From positions 2,480,001 through 2,544,000 of the forward strand of contig NC_079875.1 in NCBI RefSeq assembly GCF_029227915.1: a stretch of DNA of 64,000 nt, in the 5' to 3' direction. Both the position numbers and the translations under genes were made by a program. Below the pieces are notes generated by a model. The model made no database searches. It was not told the origin of the DNA and saw nothing but the letters and a program-made list of their open reading frames with translations. This DNA comes from Hydractinia symbiolongicarpus. Lineage: Eukaryota > Cnidaria > Hydrozoa > Anthoathecata > Hydractiniidae. Position 1 is the stretch's first letter. Each line of letters begins with the position of its first letter. Below are positions 1-10,212 of this stretch, piece by piece.

Positions 1-222
1 GTTTTATTGTTAAAAGCGATGCAATCTAGTTATATCAGAAAAATATCGCTAAATACATGTTGGTACGAATATGTGGCTCAACCGTTGTAACTCAAACGGA
101 CTGACATCGTTAGAAAGTCAAGGAACTGTATATTTTGAGACTGTCGCTATTTCTTCAGCGCGCGATAACGGTGAGGATTGGTCCCACGGTAAAGAATGAC
201 TTATTTATCTAAATTTTTAAAT
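1..222. repeat. Partial satellite monomer at the left edge
   Basis: The window opens inside a monomer. These 222 bases match 2608-2829 and 4099-4320 almost base for base, including the variant tatgtggctcaacc where most copies have tatgtgac. One visible difference is tgtatatttt here against tgtaaatttt in the other two. The array therefore extends to the left of the window. Confidence 0.93.
55..74. other. Conserved 20-bp imperfect palindrome (first of ~170 copies)
   Basis: acatgttggtacgaatatgt reads as its own reverse complement at 16 of 20 positions (8 of 10 symmetric pairs), centred on GTAC. It lies about 205 bp after the phasing motif in nearly every monomer and is among the least varied stretches. 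Departures include ttggtggg or ttggtagg in many E/F-zone monomers, tttgtacg in short monomers, and single changes such as aaatgttgg near 17133 and acatgtcggtac near 47671. Such a dyad could bind a dimeric protein; that is inference. It does not match a CENP-B box. Confidence 0.75.
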
Positions 223-225
223 GAA

Positions 226-240
226 GCGCTACCACAGCGC
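226..240. other. GCGCT/AGCGC inverted repeat at the phasing motif (first copy)
   Basis: GCGCT (226-230), a five-base spacer ACCAC and AGCGC (236-240) form a perfect 5-bp inverted repeat. Many monomers keep it, some with changes confined to the spacer (gccac, accat, actac). D-type monomers have GCACT/AGCGT and F-type CCACT/AGCGT, which break the pairing. The copies at 28841, 30332 and 31823 change both arms (GTGCT/AGCTC) without restoring it. The pairing is therefore not strictly kept, and a function is doubtful. Confidence 0.7.
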
Positions 241-519
241 CCAGTGTAATCGCTGAGTTCCGACAATCATGTCAAATTAAGATGAATGTTATTTCTTGGA
301 ATCCAATTGTCTTATTTATCACATTTATCAGGTCACAGTCCAAAGTTAGTTCAATTAAGTCCCACAGTCAATCGTTTTATTGTTAAAAGCGATGCAATCT
401 AGTAATATCAGAAAAATGTCGCTAAATACATGTTGGTACGAATATGTGACCCAACCGTTGTAACTCAAACGGACTGACACCGTTAGAAATTCAATGAAAT
501 GTAGTTTTTGAAACTGTCT

Positions 520-1261
520 CTATTTTTTCAGCGCGCGATAACGGCTAGGATTGGTCCCAAAGTAAAAATGATTTATTTATCTAAATTTTTAAATGAAGCG
601 CTACCACAGCGCTCAGTGTAATCGCTGAGTTCCAGCAATCATGTCAAATTGAGATGAATGTTATTTCTTGGAGTCCAATTGTCTCACTTTCAGATTTATA
701 AGGTCACAGCATTAAATCAGTTCAAATAAGTCCCACAGTCAATCGTTTTATTGTTAAAAGCGATGCAATCTAGTTATATCAGAAAAATATCGCTAAATAC
801 ATGTTGGTACGAATATGTGACTCAACCGTTGTAACTCAAACGGATTGACATCGTTAGAAAGTCAAGGAATTGTAAATTTTGAGACTGTCGCTATTTTTTC
901 AGCGCGCGATAACGGCTAGGATTGGTCCCAAAGTAAAAATGATTTATTTATCTAAATTTTTAAATGAAGCGCTACCACAGCGCTCAGTGTAATCGCTGAG
1001 TTCCAGCAATCATGTCAAATTGAGATGAATGTTATTTCTTGGAGTCCAATTGTCTCACTTTCAGATTTATAAGGTCACAGCATTAAATCAGTTCAAATAA
1101 GTCCCACAGTCAATCGTTTTATTGTTAAAAGCGATGCAATCTAGTTATATCAGAAAAATATCGCTAAATACATGTTGGTACGAATATGTGACTCAACCGT
1201 TGTAACTCAAACGGATTGACATCGTTAGAAAGTCAAGGAATTGTAAATTTTGAGACTGTCG
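520..1261. repeat. Single-monomer tandem duplication (371 bp)
   Basis: The stretch from about 520 to 890 is repeated from about 891 to 1261. Both copies hold aaattgagatgaatg, ctcactttcagattt and cagcattaaatcag, markers of one monomer type found only once per unit at 3202 and 4693. The copies part company after gctatttc/gctatttt, where the second continues with cttcatcgcgcg and the first with tttcagcgcgcg. This places the exchange point in the last quarter of the monomer. Boundaries are approximate. Confidence 0.8.
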
Positions 1262-2456
1262 CTATTTCTTCATCGCGCGATAACGGCTAGGATTGGTCCC
1301 ACAGTAAAGAATGACTTATTCATCTAAATTTTTAAATGAAGCGCTACCACAGCGACCAGTGTAATCGCTGAGTTCCGGCAATCACGTCAAATTAAGAAGA
1401 ATATTTTTTCTCGGAGTTCAATTGTCTCATTTATCACATTCATCAGTTCACAGTACAAAGTTAGTTCAATTAAGTTCCACAGTCAATCGTGTCATTGTTA
1501 AAAGCTATGCAACCTAGTAACATCAGATAAATATCGCTAAATACATGTTGGTACGAATATGTGACCCAACTGTTGTAACTCAAAAGGACTGACACCGTTA
1601 GAAAGTCAATGAAATGTAGTTTTTGAGACTGTCGCTATTTCTTCAGCGCACGATAACGGTGAGGATTGGTCCCACGGTAAAGAAGGACTTATTTATCCAA
1701 ATTTTTAAATGAAGCGCTACCACAGCGCCCAGTGTAATCGCTGAGTTCCAGCAATCATGTCAAATTAAGATGAACGTTATTTCTTGGAGTCCAATTGTCT
1801 CATTTACCACATTTATCATGTCACAGTCCAAAGTTAGTTCCATTAAGTCCCACAGTCAACCGTTTAATTGTTAAAAGCGATGCAATCTATTTTTATCAGA
1901 AAAATATCGCTAAATACATGTTGGTACGAATATGTGGCTCAACCGTTGTAACTCAAACGGACTGACATCGTTAGAAAGTCAAGGAACTGTAAATTTTGAG
2001 ACTGTCGCTATTTCTTCAGCGCACGATAACGGTGAGGATTGGTCCCACGGTAAAGAGGGACTTTTTTATCTAAATTTTTAAATGAAGCGCTACCACAGCG
2101 CCCAGTGTAATCGCTGAGTTCCAGCAATCATGTCAAATCAAGATTAACATTATTTGTTGGAGTCCAGTTGTCTCATTTACCACATCTATCAGGTCACAGT
2201 CCAAAGTTAGTTCAATTAAGTCCCACAGTCAATCGTTTTATTGTTAAAAGCGATGCAATCTAATTATATCAGAAAAATATCGCTAAATACATGTTGGTAC
2301 GAATATGTGACTTAACCGTTGTAACTCAAACGGACTGACATCGTTAGAAAGTCAAGGAATTTTAAATTTTGAGACTGTCGCTATTTCTTCAGCGCGCGAT
2401 AACGGTGAGGATTGGTCCCACGGTAAAAAATGACTAATTTATTTAAATTTTTAAAT

Positions 2457-3947
2457 GAAGCGCTACCACAGCGCCCAGTATAATCGCTGAGTTCCGGCAA
2501 TCATGTCAAATTAAGGTGAATGTTTTTTCTTGGAGTCCAATTGTCTTATTTATCACATTTATCAGGTCACAGTTCGACGTTAGTTCAATTAAGTCCCACA
2601 GTCAATCGTTTTATTGTTAAAAGCGATGCAATCTAGTTATATCAGAAAAATATCGCTAAATACATGTTGGTACGAATATGTGGCTCAACCGTTGTAACTC
2701 AAACGGACTGACATCGTTAGAAAGTCAAGGAACTGTAAATTTTGAGACTGTCGCTATTTCTTCAGCGCGCGATAACGGTGAGGATTGGTCCCACGGTAAA
2801 GAATGACTTATTTATCTAAATTTTTAAATGAAGCGCTACCACAGCGCCCAGTGTAATCGCTGAGTTCCGGCAATCATGTCAAATTAAGATGAATGTTATT
2901 TCTTGGAATCCAATTGTCTTATTTATCACATTTATCAGGTCACAGTCCAAAGTTAGTTCAATTAAGTCCCACAGTCAATCGTTTTATTGTTAAAAGCGAT
3001 GCAATCTAGTAATATCAGAAAAATGTCGCTAAATACATGTTGGTACGAATATGTGACCCAACCGTTGTAACTCAAACGGACTGACACCGTTAGAAATTCA
3101 ATGAAATGTAGTTTTTGAAACTGTCGCTATTTTTTCAGCGCGCGATAACGGCTAGGATTGGTCCCAAAGTAAAAATGATTTATTTATCTAAATTTTTAAA
3201 TGAAGCGCTACCACAGCGCTCAGTGTAATCGCTGAGTTCCAGCAATCATGTCAAATTGAGATAAATGTTATTTCTTGGAGTCCAATTGTCTCACTTTCAG
3301 ATTTATAAGGTCACAGCATTAAATCAGTTCAAATAAGTCCCACAGTCAATCGTTTTATTGTTAAAAGCGATGCAATCTAGTTATATCAGAAAAATATCGC
3401 TAAATACATGTTGGTACGAATATGTGACTCAACCGTTGTAACTCAAACGGATTGACATCGTTAGAAAGTCGAGGAATTGTAACTTTTGAGACTGTCGCTA
3501 TTTCTTCATCGCGCGATAACGGCTAGGATTGGTCCCACAGTAAAGAATGACTTATTTATCTAAATTTTTAAATGAAGCGCTACCACAGCGACCAGTGTAA
3601 TCGCTGAGTTCCGGCAATCACGTCAAATTAAGAAGAATATTTTTTCTCGGAGTTCAATTGTCTCATTTATCACATTCATCAGTTCACAGTACAAAGTTAG
3701 TTCAATTAAGTTCCACAGTCAATCGTGTCATTGTTAAAAGCAATGCAACCTAGCAATAACAGATAAATATTGCTAAATACATGTTGGTACGAATATGTGA
3801 CCCAACCGTTGCAACTCAATCGGACTGACATCAATTGAAAGTCAGTAAAATGTAGTATTTGAAACTGTCTCTATTTCTTTAGCGCGCGCTATCGGCTAGG
3901 ATTGGTCCCACAGTTAAAAAGTGACTTTTTTATCTTAATTTTTAAAT
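2457..3947. repeat. Tetrameric higher-order repeat, left family, copy 1 (1,491 bp)
   Basis: Four monomers (2457, 2830, 3202, 3574; 373, 372, 372, 374 bp) form a unit repeated immediately at 3948-5438. Shared markers in the first monomer are aattaaggtgaatg and cacagttcgacgttag, found nowhere else in the window. The third has caaattgagat and ctttcagattt, and the fourth has ttctcggagttcaattg and ttaagttccacag. Differences between copies are isolated single bases, for example agtataatcg here and agtgtaatcg in copy 2. Confidence 0.92.
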
Positions 3948-5438
3948 GAAGCGCTACCACAGCGCCCAGTGTAATCGCTGAGTTCCGGCAATCATGTCAA
4001 ATTAAGGTGAATGTTTTTTCTTGGAGTCCAATTGTCTTATTTATCACATTTCTCAGGTCACAGTTCGACGTTAGTTCAATTAAGTCCCACAGTCAATCGT
4101 TTTATTGTTAAAAGCGATGCAATCTAGTTATATCAGAAAAATATCGCTAAATACATGTTGGTACGAATATGTGGCTCAACCGTTGTAACTCAAACGGACT
4201 GACATCGTTAGAAAGTCAAGGAACTGTAAATTTTGAGACTGTCGCTATTTCTTCAGCGCGCGATAACGGTGAGGATTGGTCCCACGGTAAAGAATGACTT
4301 ATTTATCTAAATTTTTAAATGAAGCGCTACCACAGCGCCCAGTGTAATCGCTGAGTTCCGGCAATCATGTCAAATTAAGATGAATGTTATTTCTTGGAAT
4401 CCAATTGTCTTATTTATCACATTTATCAGGTCACAGTCCAAAGTTAGTTCAATTAAGTCCCACAGTCAATCGTTTTATTGTTAAAAGCGATGCAATCTAG
4501 TAATATCAGAAAAATGTCGCTAAATACATGTTGGTACGAATATGTGACCCAACCGTTGTAACTCAAACGGACTGACACCGTTAGAAATTCAATTAAATGT
4601 AGTTTTTGAAACTGTCGCTATTTTTTCAGCGCGCGATAACGGCTAGGATTGGTCCCAAAGTAAAAATGATTTATTTATCTAAATTTTTAAATGAAGCGCT
4701 ACCACAGCGCTCAGTGTAATCGCTGAGTTCCAGCAATCATGTCAAATTGAGATGAATGTTATTTCTTGGAGTCCAATTGTCTCACTTTCAGATTTATAAG
4801 GTCACAGCATTAAATCAGTTCAAATAAGTCCCACAGTCAATCGTTTTATTGTTAAAAGCGATGCAATCTAGTTATATCAGAAAAATATTGCTAAATACAT
4901 GTTGGTACGAAAATGTGACTCAACCGTTGTAACTCAAACGGATTGACATCGTTAGAAAGTCAAGGAATTGTAACTTTTGAGACTGTCGCTATTTCTTCAT
5001 CGCGCGATAACGGCTAGGATTGGTCCCACAGTAAAGAATGACTTATTTATCTAAATTTTTAAATGAAGCGCTACCACAGCGACCAGTGTAATCGCTGAGT
5101 TCCGGCAATCACTTCAAATTAAGAAGAATATTTTTTCTCGGAGTTCAATTGTCTCATTTATCACATTCATCAGTTCACAGTACAAAGTTAGTTCAATTAA
5201 GTTCCACAGTCAATCGTGTCATTGTTAAAAGCGATGCAACCTAGCAATAACAGATAAATATTGCTAAATACATGTTGGTACGAATATGTGACCCAACCGT
5301 TGCAACTCAATCGGACTGACATCAATTGAAAGTCAGTAAAATGTAGTATTTGAAACTGTCTCTATTTCTTCAGCGCGCGCTATCGGCTAGGATTGGTCCC
5401 ACAGTTAAAAAGTGACTTTTTTATCTTAATTTTTAAAT
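3948..5438. repeat. Tetrameric higher-order repeat, left family, copy 2 (1,491 bp)
   Basis: Second copy of the unit at 2457-3947, offset 1,491 bp, with monomers at 3948, 4321, 4693 and 5065. Private changes are few: catttctcagg for catttatcagg in the first monomer, aattcaattaaatg for aattcaatgaaatg in the second, and tacgaaaatgtg for tacgaatatgtg in the third. Such low divergence points to a recent duplication relative to the divergence between monomer types. It could also be recently homogenised. Confidence 0.92.
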
Positions 5439-6559
5439 GAAGCGCTACCACAGCGCCCAGTGTAATCGCTGAGTTCCGGCAATCAGGTCAAACTAAGAAG
5501 AATGTTAATTTTTGGATTCTAATTGTCTCACTTATAACATTTATAAGGTCACGGTCCAAAGTTAGTTCAATTAAGTCCTACATTCAATCGATTCACTGTT
5601 AAAAGCGATGCAACCTAGTAATAACAGATAAATATCGCTAAATACATGTTGGTACGAATATGTGACCCAACCGTTGTAACTGAAACGGACTGACATCAAT
5701 TGAAAGTCAGTGAAATGTAGTATTTGAAACTCTCTCTATTTCTTCAGCGCGCGCTAACGGCTAGAATTGGTCCCACAGTTAAAAAGTGACTTTTTTATCT
5801 TAATTTTTAAATGAAGCGCTACCACAGCGCACAATGTAATCGCTGAGTTACGGCAAACATGTCAAATTAAGAAGAATGTTATTTCGTGGAGTCCAATTGT
5901 CTCACTTTCACATTTATAAGGTTACAGCATTAAATCAGTTCAAAAAAGTCCCACAGTCAATCGTTTCATTGTTAAAAGCGATACAACCTAGTAATACCGG
6001 AGAATATATCACGAAATACATGTTGGTACGAATATGTGACTCAACCGTTGTAACTCAATCGGATTAATACTGTTAGAAAATCAGTGAAATGTAGTTTTTG
6101 AAACGCTCTCTACTTCTTCAGCGCGCGATAACGGCTAGCATTGGTCCCGCAGTAAAGAATGACGTATTTATCTAAATTTTTAAATGAAGCGCTACCACAG
6201 CGCCCAGTGTAATCGCTGAGTTCCAGCAATCATGTCAAATCAAGATTAACATTATTTCTTGGAGTCCAGTTGTCTCATTTACCACATCTATCAGGTCACA
6301 GTCCAAAGTTAGTTCAATTAAGTCCCACAGTCAATCGTTTTATTGTTAAAAGCGATGCAATCTAATTATATCAGAAAAATATCGCTAAATACATGTTGGT
6401 ACGAATATGTGACTTAACCGTTGTAACTCAAACGGACTGACATCGTTAGAAAGTCAAGGAATTTTAAATTTTGAGACTGTCTCTATTTCTTCAGCGCGCG
6501 CTATCGGCTAGGATTGGTCCCACAGTTAAAAAGTGACTTTTTTATCTTAATTTTTAAAT
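5439..6559. repeat. Trimeric block copy 1 (1,121 bp)
   Basis: Monomers at 5439, 5813 and 6186. The first carries aaactaagaagaatgttaat and gtcctacattcaatcgattc. The second carries agcgcacaatgtaatcg and ttatttcgtggag. The third carries caaatcaagattaac. The block recurs with offset 1,121 bp. I found no base difference in the stretches compared, including the part spanning a 63-codon frame that translates identically at 5876-6067 and 6997-7188. That frame is an incidental reading of the repeat, with no coding signature. Confidence 0.93.
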
Positions 6560-7679
6560 GAAGCGCTACCACAGCGCCCAGTGTAATCGCTGAGTTCCGG
6601 CAATCAGGTCAAACTAAGAAGAATGTTAATTTTTGGATTCTAATTGTCTCACTTATAACATTTATAAGGTCACGGTCCAAAGTTAGTTCAATTAAGTCCT
6701 ACATTCAATCGATTCACTGTTAAAAGCGATGCAACCTAGTAATAACAGATAAATATCGCTAAATACATGTTGGTACGAATATGTGACCCAACCGTTGTAA
6801 CTGAAACGGACTGACATCAATTGAAAGTCAGTGAAATGTAGTATTTGAAACTCTCTCTATTTCTTCAGCGCGCGCTAACGGCTAGAATTGGTCCCACAGT
6901 TAAAAAGTGACTTTTTTATCTTAATTTTTAAATGAAGCGCTACCACAGCGCACAATGTAATCGCTGAGTTACGGCAAACATGTCAAATTAAGAAGAATGT
7001 TATTTCGTGGAGTCCAATTGTCTCACTTTCACATTTATAAGGTTACAGCATTAAATCAGTTCAAAAAAGTCCCACAGTCAATCGTTTCATTGTTAAAAGC
7101 GATACAACCTAGTAATACCGGAGAATATATCACGAAATACATGTTGGTACGAATATGTGACTCAACCGTTGTAACTCAATCGGATTAATACTGTTAGAAA
7201 ATCAGTGAAATGTAGTTTTTGAAACGCTCTCTACTTCTTCAGCGCGCGATAACGGCTAGCATTGGTCCCGCAGTAAAGAATGACGTATTTATCTAAATTT
7301 TTAAATGAAGCGCTACCACAGCGCCCAGTGTAATCGCTGAGTTCCAGCAATCATGTCAAATCAAGATTAACATTATTTCTTGGAGTCCAGTTGTCTCATT
7401 TACCACATCTATCAGGTCACAGTCCAAAGTTAGTTCAATTAAGTCCCACAGTCAATCGTTTTATTGTTAAAAGCGATGCAATCTAATTATATCAGAAAAA
7501 TATCGCTAAATACATGTTGGTACGAATATGTGACTTAACCGTTGTAACTCAAACGGACTGACATCGTTAGAAAGTCAAGGAATTTTAAATTTTGAGACTG
7601 TCGCTATTTCTTCAGCGCGCGATAACGGTGAGGATTGGTCCCACGGTAAAAAATGACTAATTTATTTAAATTTTTAAAT
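6560..7679. repeat. Trimeric block copy 2 (1,120 bp)
   Basis: Monomers at 6560, 6934 and 7307 repeat those at 5439, 5813 and 6186. The last monomer diverges only near its end, after gagactgtc. Here it continues gctatttcttcagcgcgcgat, while copy 1 switches to the tctatttcttc version that precedes 5439. This copy ends with gactaatttatttaaat, the same variant tail as the monomer at 2084-2456. Confidence 0.92.
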
Positions 7680-8799
7680 GAAGCGCTACCACAGCGCCCA
7701 GTGTAATCGATGAGTTACGGCAAACATGTCAAATTAAGAAGAATGTTATTTCTTGGAGTCCAATTGTCTCACTTTCACATTTATAAGGTCACAGCATGAA
7801 ATCAGTTCAAATAAGTCCCACAGTCAATCGTTTCATTGTTAAAAGCGATACAACCTAGTAATACCGGAGAATATATCACGAAATACATGTTGGTACGAAT
7901 ATGTGACTCAACCGTTGTAACTCAATCGGATTAATACTGTTAGAAAATCAGTGAAATGTAGTTTTTGAAACGCTCTCTACTTCTTCAGCGCGCGATAACG
8001 GCTAGCATTGGTCCCGCAGTAAAGAATGACGTATTTATCTAAATTTTTAAATGAAGCGCTACCACAGCGCCCAGTGTAATCGCTGAGATCCGGCAATCAC
8101 GTGAAATTAAGAAGAATATTTTTTCTTGGAGTCCAATTGTCTCATTTATCACATTTATCAGGTCACAGTCCAAAGTTAGTTCAATTAAGTACCACAGCCA
8201 ATTGTTTTACTGTTAAAAGCGATGCAACCTATTAATGCGAGAAAAATATCGCTAAATACATGTTGGTACGAATATGTGACCCAACCGTTGTAACTGAAAC
8301 GGACTGACATCAATTGAAAGTCGGTGAAATGTAGTGTTTGAAACTCTCTCTATTTCTTCAGCTCGCGCTAACGGCTAGGATTGGTCCCACAGTTAAAAAG
8401 TGACTTTTTTATCTTAATTTTTAAATGAAGCGCTACCACAGCGCCCAGTGTAATCGCTGAGTTACGGCAAACATGTCAAATTAAGAAGAATGTTATTTCT
8501 TGGAGTCCAATTGTCTCACTTTCACATTTATAAGGTCACAGCATGAAATCAGTTCAAATAAGTCCCACAGTCAATCGTTTCATTGTTAAAAGCGATACAA
8601 CCTAGTAATACCGGAGAATATATCACGAAATACATGTTGGTACGAATATGTGACTCAACCGTTTTAACTCAATCGGACTAATACTGTTAGAAAGTCAGTG
8701 AAATGTAGTTTTTGAAACGCTCTCATCTTCTTCAGCGCGTGATAACGGCTACGATTGGTCCCACAGTAAAGAATGACTTATTAATCAAAATTTTTAAAT
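7680..8799. repeat. First A- and B-type monomers of the central family
   Basis: Monomers at 7680, 8053 and 8427. Those at 7680 and 8427 are the earliest full A-type copies: gagttacggcaaacatg, ctttcacatttataagg, cagcatgaaatcag, taccggagaatatatcacg, and ggattaatactg. The one at 8053 begins as B-type (gagatccggcaatcacgtg) and switches to D-type after ttaagtaccacagcc, ending with cagctcgcgctaacgg. It is therefore a hybrid made by exchange inside the monomer, near 8190. Confidence 0.85.
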
Positions 8800-9545
8800 G
8801 AAGCGCTACCACAGCGCCCAGTGTAATCGCTGAGATCCGGCAATCACGTGAAATTAAGAAGAATATTTTTTCTTGGAGTCCAATTGTCTCATTTATCACA
8901 TTTATCAGGTCACAGTCCAAAGTTAGTTCAATTAAGTCCCACAGTCAATCGTGTCATTGTTAAAAGCGATGCAGCCTAGTAATACCAGAAAAATATCGCT
9001 AAATACATGTTGGTACGAATATGTGACCCAACCGTTGTAACTCAAACGAACTGACACCGTTAGAAAGTCAATGAAATGTACTTTTCGAAACTGTCGCTAA
9101 TTGTTCAGCGCGAGATAACGGCTAGGATTGGTCCCACAGTAAAAAATGACTTATTAATCAAAATTTTTAAATGAAGCGCTACCACAGCGCCCAGTGTAAT
9201 CGCTGAGATCCGGCAATCACGTGAAATTAAGAAGAATATTTTTTCTTGGAGTCCAATTGTCTCATTTATCACATTTATCAGGTCACAGTCCAAAGTTAGT
9301 TCAATTAAGTCCCACAGTCAATCGTGTCATTGTTAAAAGCGATGCAGCCTAGTAATACCAGAAAAATATCGCTAAATACATGTTGGTACGAATATGTGAC
9401 CCAACCGTTGTAACTCAAACGAACTGACACCGTTAGAAAGTCAATGAAATGTACTTTTCGAAACTGTCGCTAATTGTTCAGCGCGAGATAACGGCTAGGA
9501 TTGGTCCCACAGTAAAAAATGACTTATTAATCAAAATTTTTAAAT
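8800..9545. repeat. Single-monomer tandem duplication, B-type (2 x 373 bp)
   Basis: Monomers 8800-9172 and 9173-9545 match throughout the parts I compared. They share the private variant cgctaattgttcagcgcgag, where other B-type monomers read cgctaattcttc. An identical private base in adjacent copies shows direct duplication of one monomer rather than general homogenisation. Minus-strand frames of 62 codons at 8732-8920 and 9105-9293 are by-products and differ by only two residues. Confidence 0.92.
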
Positions 9546-9838
9546 GAAGCGCTACCACAGCGCCCAGTGTAATCGCTGACTTCCGGCAATCAGGTCAAAT
9601 TAAGAAGAATGTTATTTCTTGGAGTCGAATTTTCTCATTTATCACATTTATCAGGTCACAGTCCAAAGTTAGTTCAATTAAGTACTACAGCCAATCGTTT
9701 TACTGTTAAAAGCGATGCAACCTATTAATACGAGAAAAATATCGCTAAATACATGTTGGTACGAATATGTGACCCAACCGTTGTAACTCTAGAAACTAAA
9801 GAAACTAAAGGATGACTTATTTATCTAAATTTTTAAAT
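9546..9838. repeat. Truncated satellite monomer with foreign filler (293 bp)
   Basis: This monomer is about 80 bp short. After ccgttgtaact it leaves the satellite consensus: positions 9791-9810 read as two copies of agaaactaa plus ag. The consensus then resumes at gatgacttatttatc. The missing part runs from the AACGG arm through tcccacagtaaag. The filler matches no other satellite position I could find. A short direct-repeat filler at a deletion junction is typical of end-joining repair with slippage. It occurs once in the window. Confidence 0.93.
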
Positions 9839-10212
9839 GAAGCGCTACCACAGCGCCCAGTGTAATCGCTGAGATCCGGCAATCACGTGAAATTAAGAAG
9901 AATATTTTTTCTTGGAGTCCAATTGTCTCATTTATCACATTTATAAGGTCACAGTCCAAAGTTAGTTCAATTAAGTCCCACAGTCAATCGTGTCATTGTT
10001 AAAAGCGATGCAACCTATTAATACGAGAAAAATATCGCTAAATACATGTTGGTACGAATATGTGACCCAACCGTTGTAACTCAAACGGACTGACATCAAT
10101 TGAAAGTCAGTGAAATGTAGTATTTGAAACTCTCTCTATCTCTTCAGCTCGCGCTAACGGCTAGGATTGGTCCCACAGTTAAAAAGTGACTTTTTTATCT
10201 TAATTTTTAAAT
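9839..10212. repeat. Hybrid B/D-type monomer
   Basis: A 374-bp monomer that starts as B-type (gagatccggcaatcacgtg, ttaagtcccacagtc, gtgtcattg). It switches to D-type at gcaacctattaatacgag and ends with ctcgcgctaacgg and cagttaaaaagtgac. The switch lies between about 10000 and 10015. It parallels the hybrid at 8053 but with a different crossover point, so the two arose separately. Confidence 0.82.
10071..10111. other. Two abutting inverted repeats in a D-type tail (representative copy)
   Basis: CCGTT (10071-10075) and AACGG (10084-10088) flank an eight-base spacer. Directly after, ACTGAC (10089-10094) and GTCAGT (10106-10111) flank an eleven-base spacer. Both are perfect. The first lies within CAACCGTTG, itself a nine-base odd palindrome. 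B-type monomers weaken the first pair (AACGA) and A-type keep only CCG/CGG. The 325-bp class deletes the whole tract. Copies with the full pair occur in D-type and many C-type tails. Confidence 0.72.

Larger units (their letters stand above)
223..2456. repeat. Left-end satellite block, six monomers of the early variant family
   Basis: Monomers start at 223, 595, 966, 1338, 1711 and 2084. They carry variants typical of the left end: gatgcaatctagt, a gagactgtcgct stretch, and ataacggtgagg in some copies. The order 223, 595, 1338 matches the later series 2830, 3202, 3574 and 4321, 4693, 5065. Here one extra monomer is inserted (595 and 966 are near copies) and 1711 and 2084 follow. The monomer at 2084, with agattaacatta and gtccagttgtctc, reappears at 6186 and 7307, about 4.1 and 5.2 kb away. 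Confidence 0.88.

Noticed and set aside
55-74. CENP-B box
   Set aside because: The reverse strand offers TTCG and an A at the right spacing (attcgtaccaac), but the required CGGG half is absent. The caaccgttg and ttttcgaaac regions fail as well.
226-240. GCGCT/AGCGC hairpin as a conserved structural RNA or terminator
   Set aside because: Many monomers break the pairing (GCACT/AGCGT, CCACT/AGCGT, GTGCT/AGCTC) without compensating changes, and there is no transcript context.
5876-6067. 63-codon plus-strand frame, identical again at 6997-7188
   Set aside because: It lies wholly inside a satellite monomer, is repeated because the trimer is duplicated, and is broken by stops or frame changes in other monomers. 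It has no recognisable domain.
8732-8920. Family of 60-62-codon minus-strand frames (also 9105-9293, 10897-11079, 13508-13690, 41830-42018) with a partly hydrophobic translation
   Set aside because: Their similarity follows from the repeat. They start at the same monomer position but occur only where chance substitutions remove stops. There is no promoter or consistent length across the ~174 monomers.
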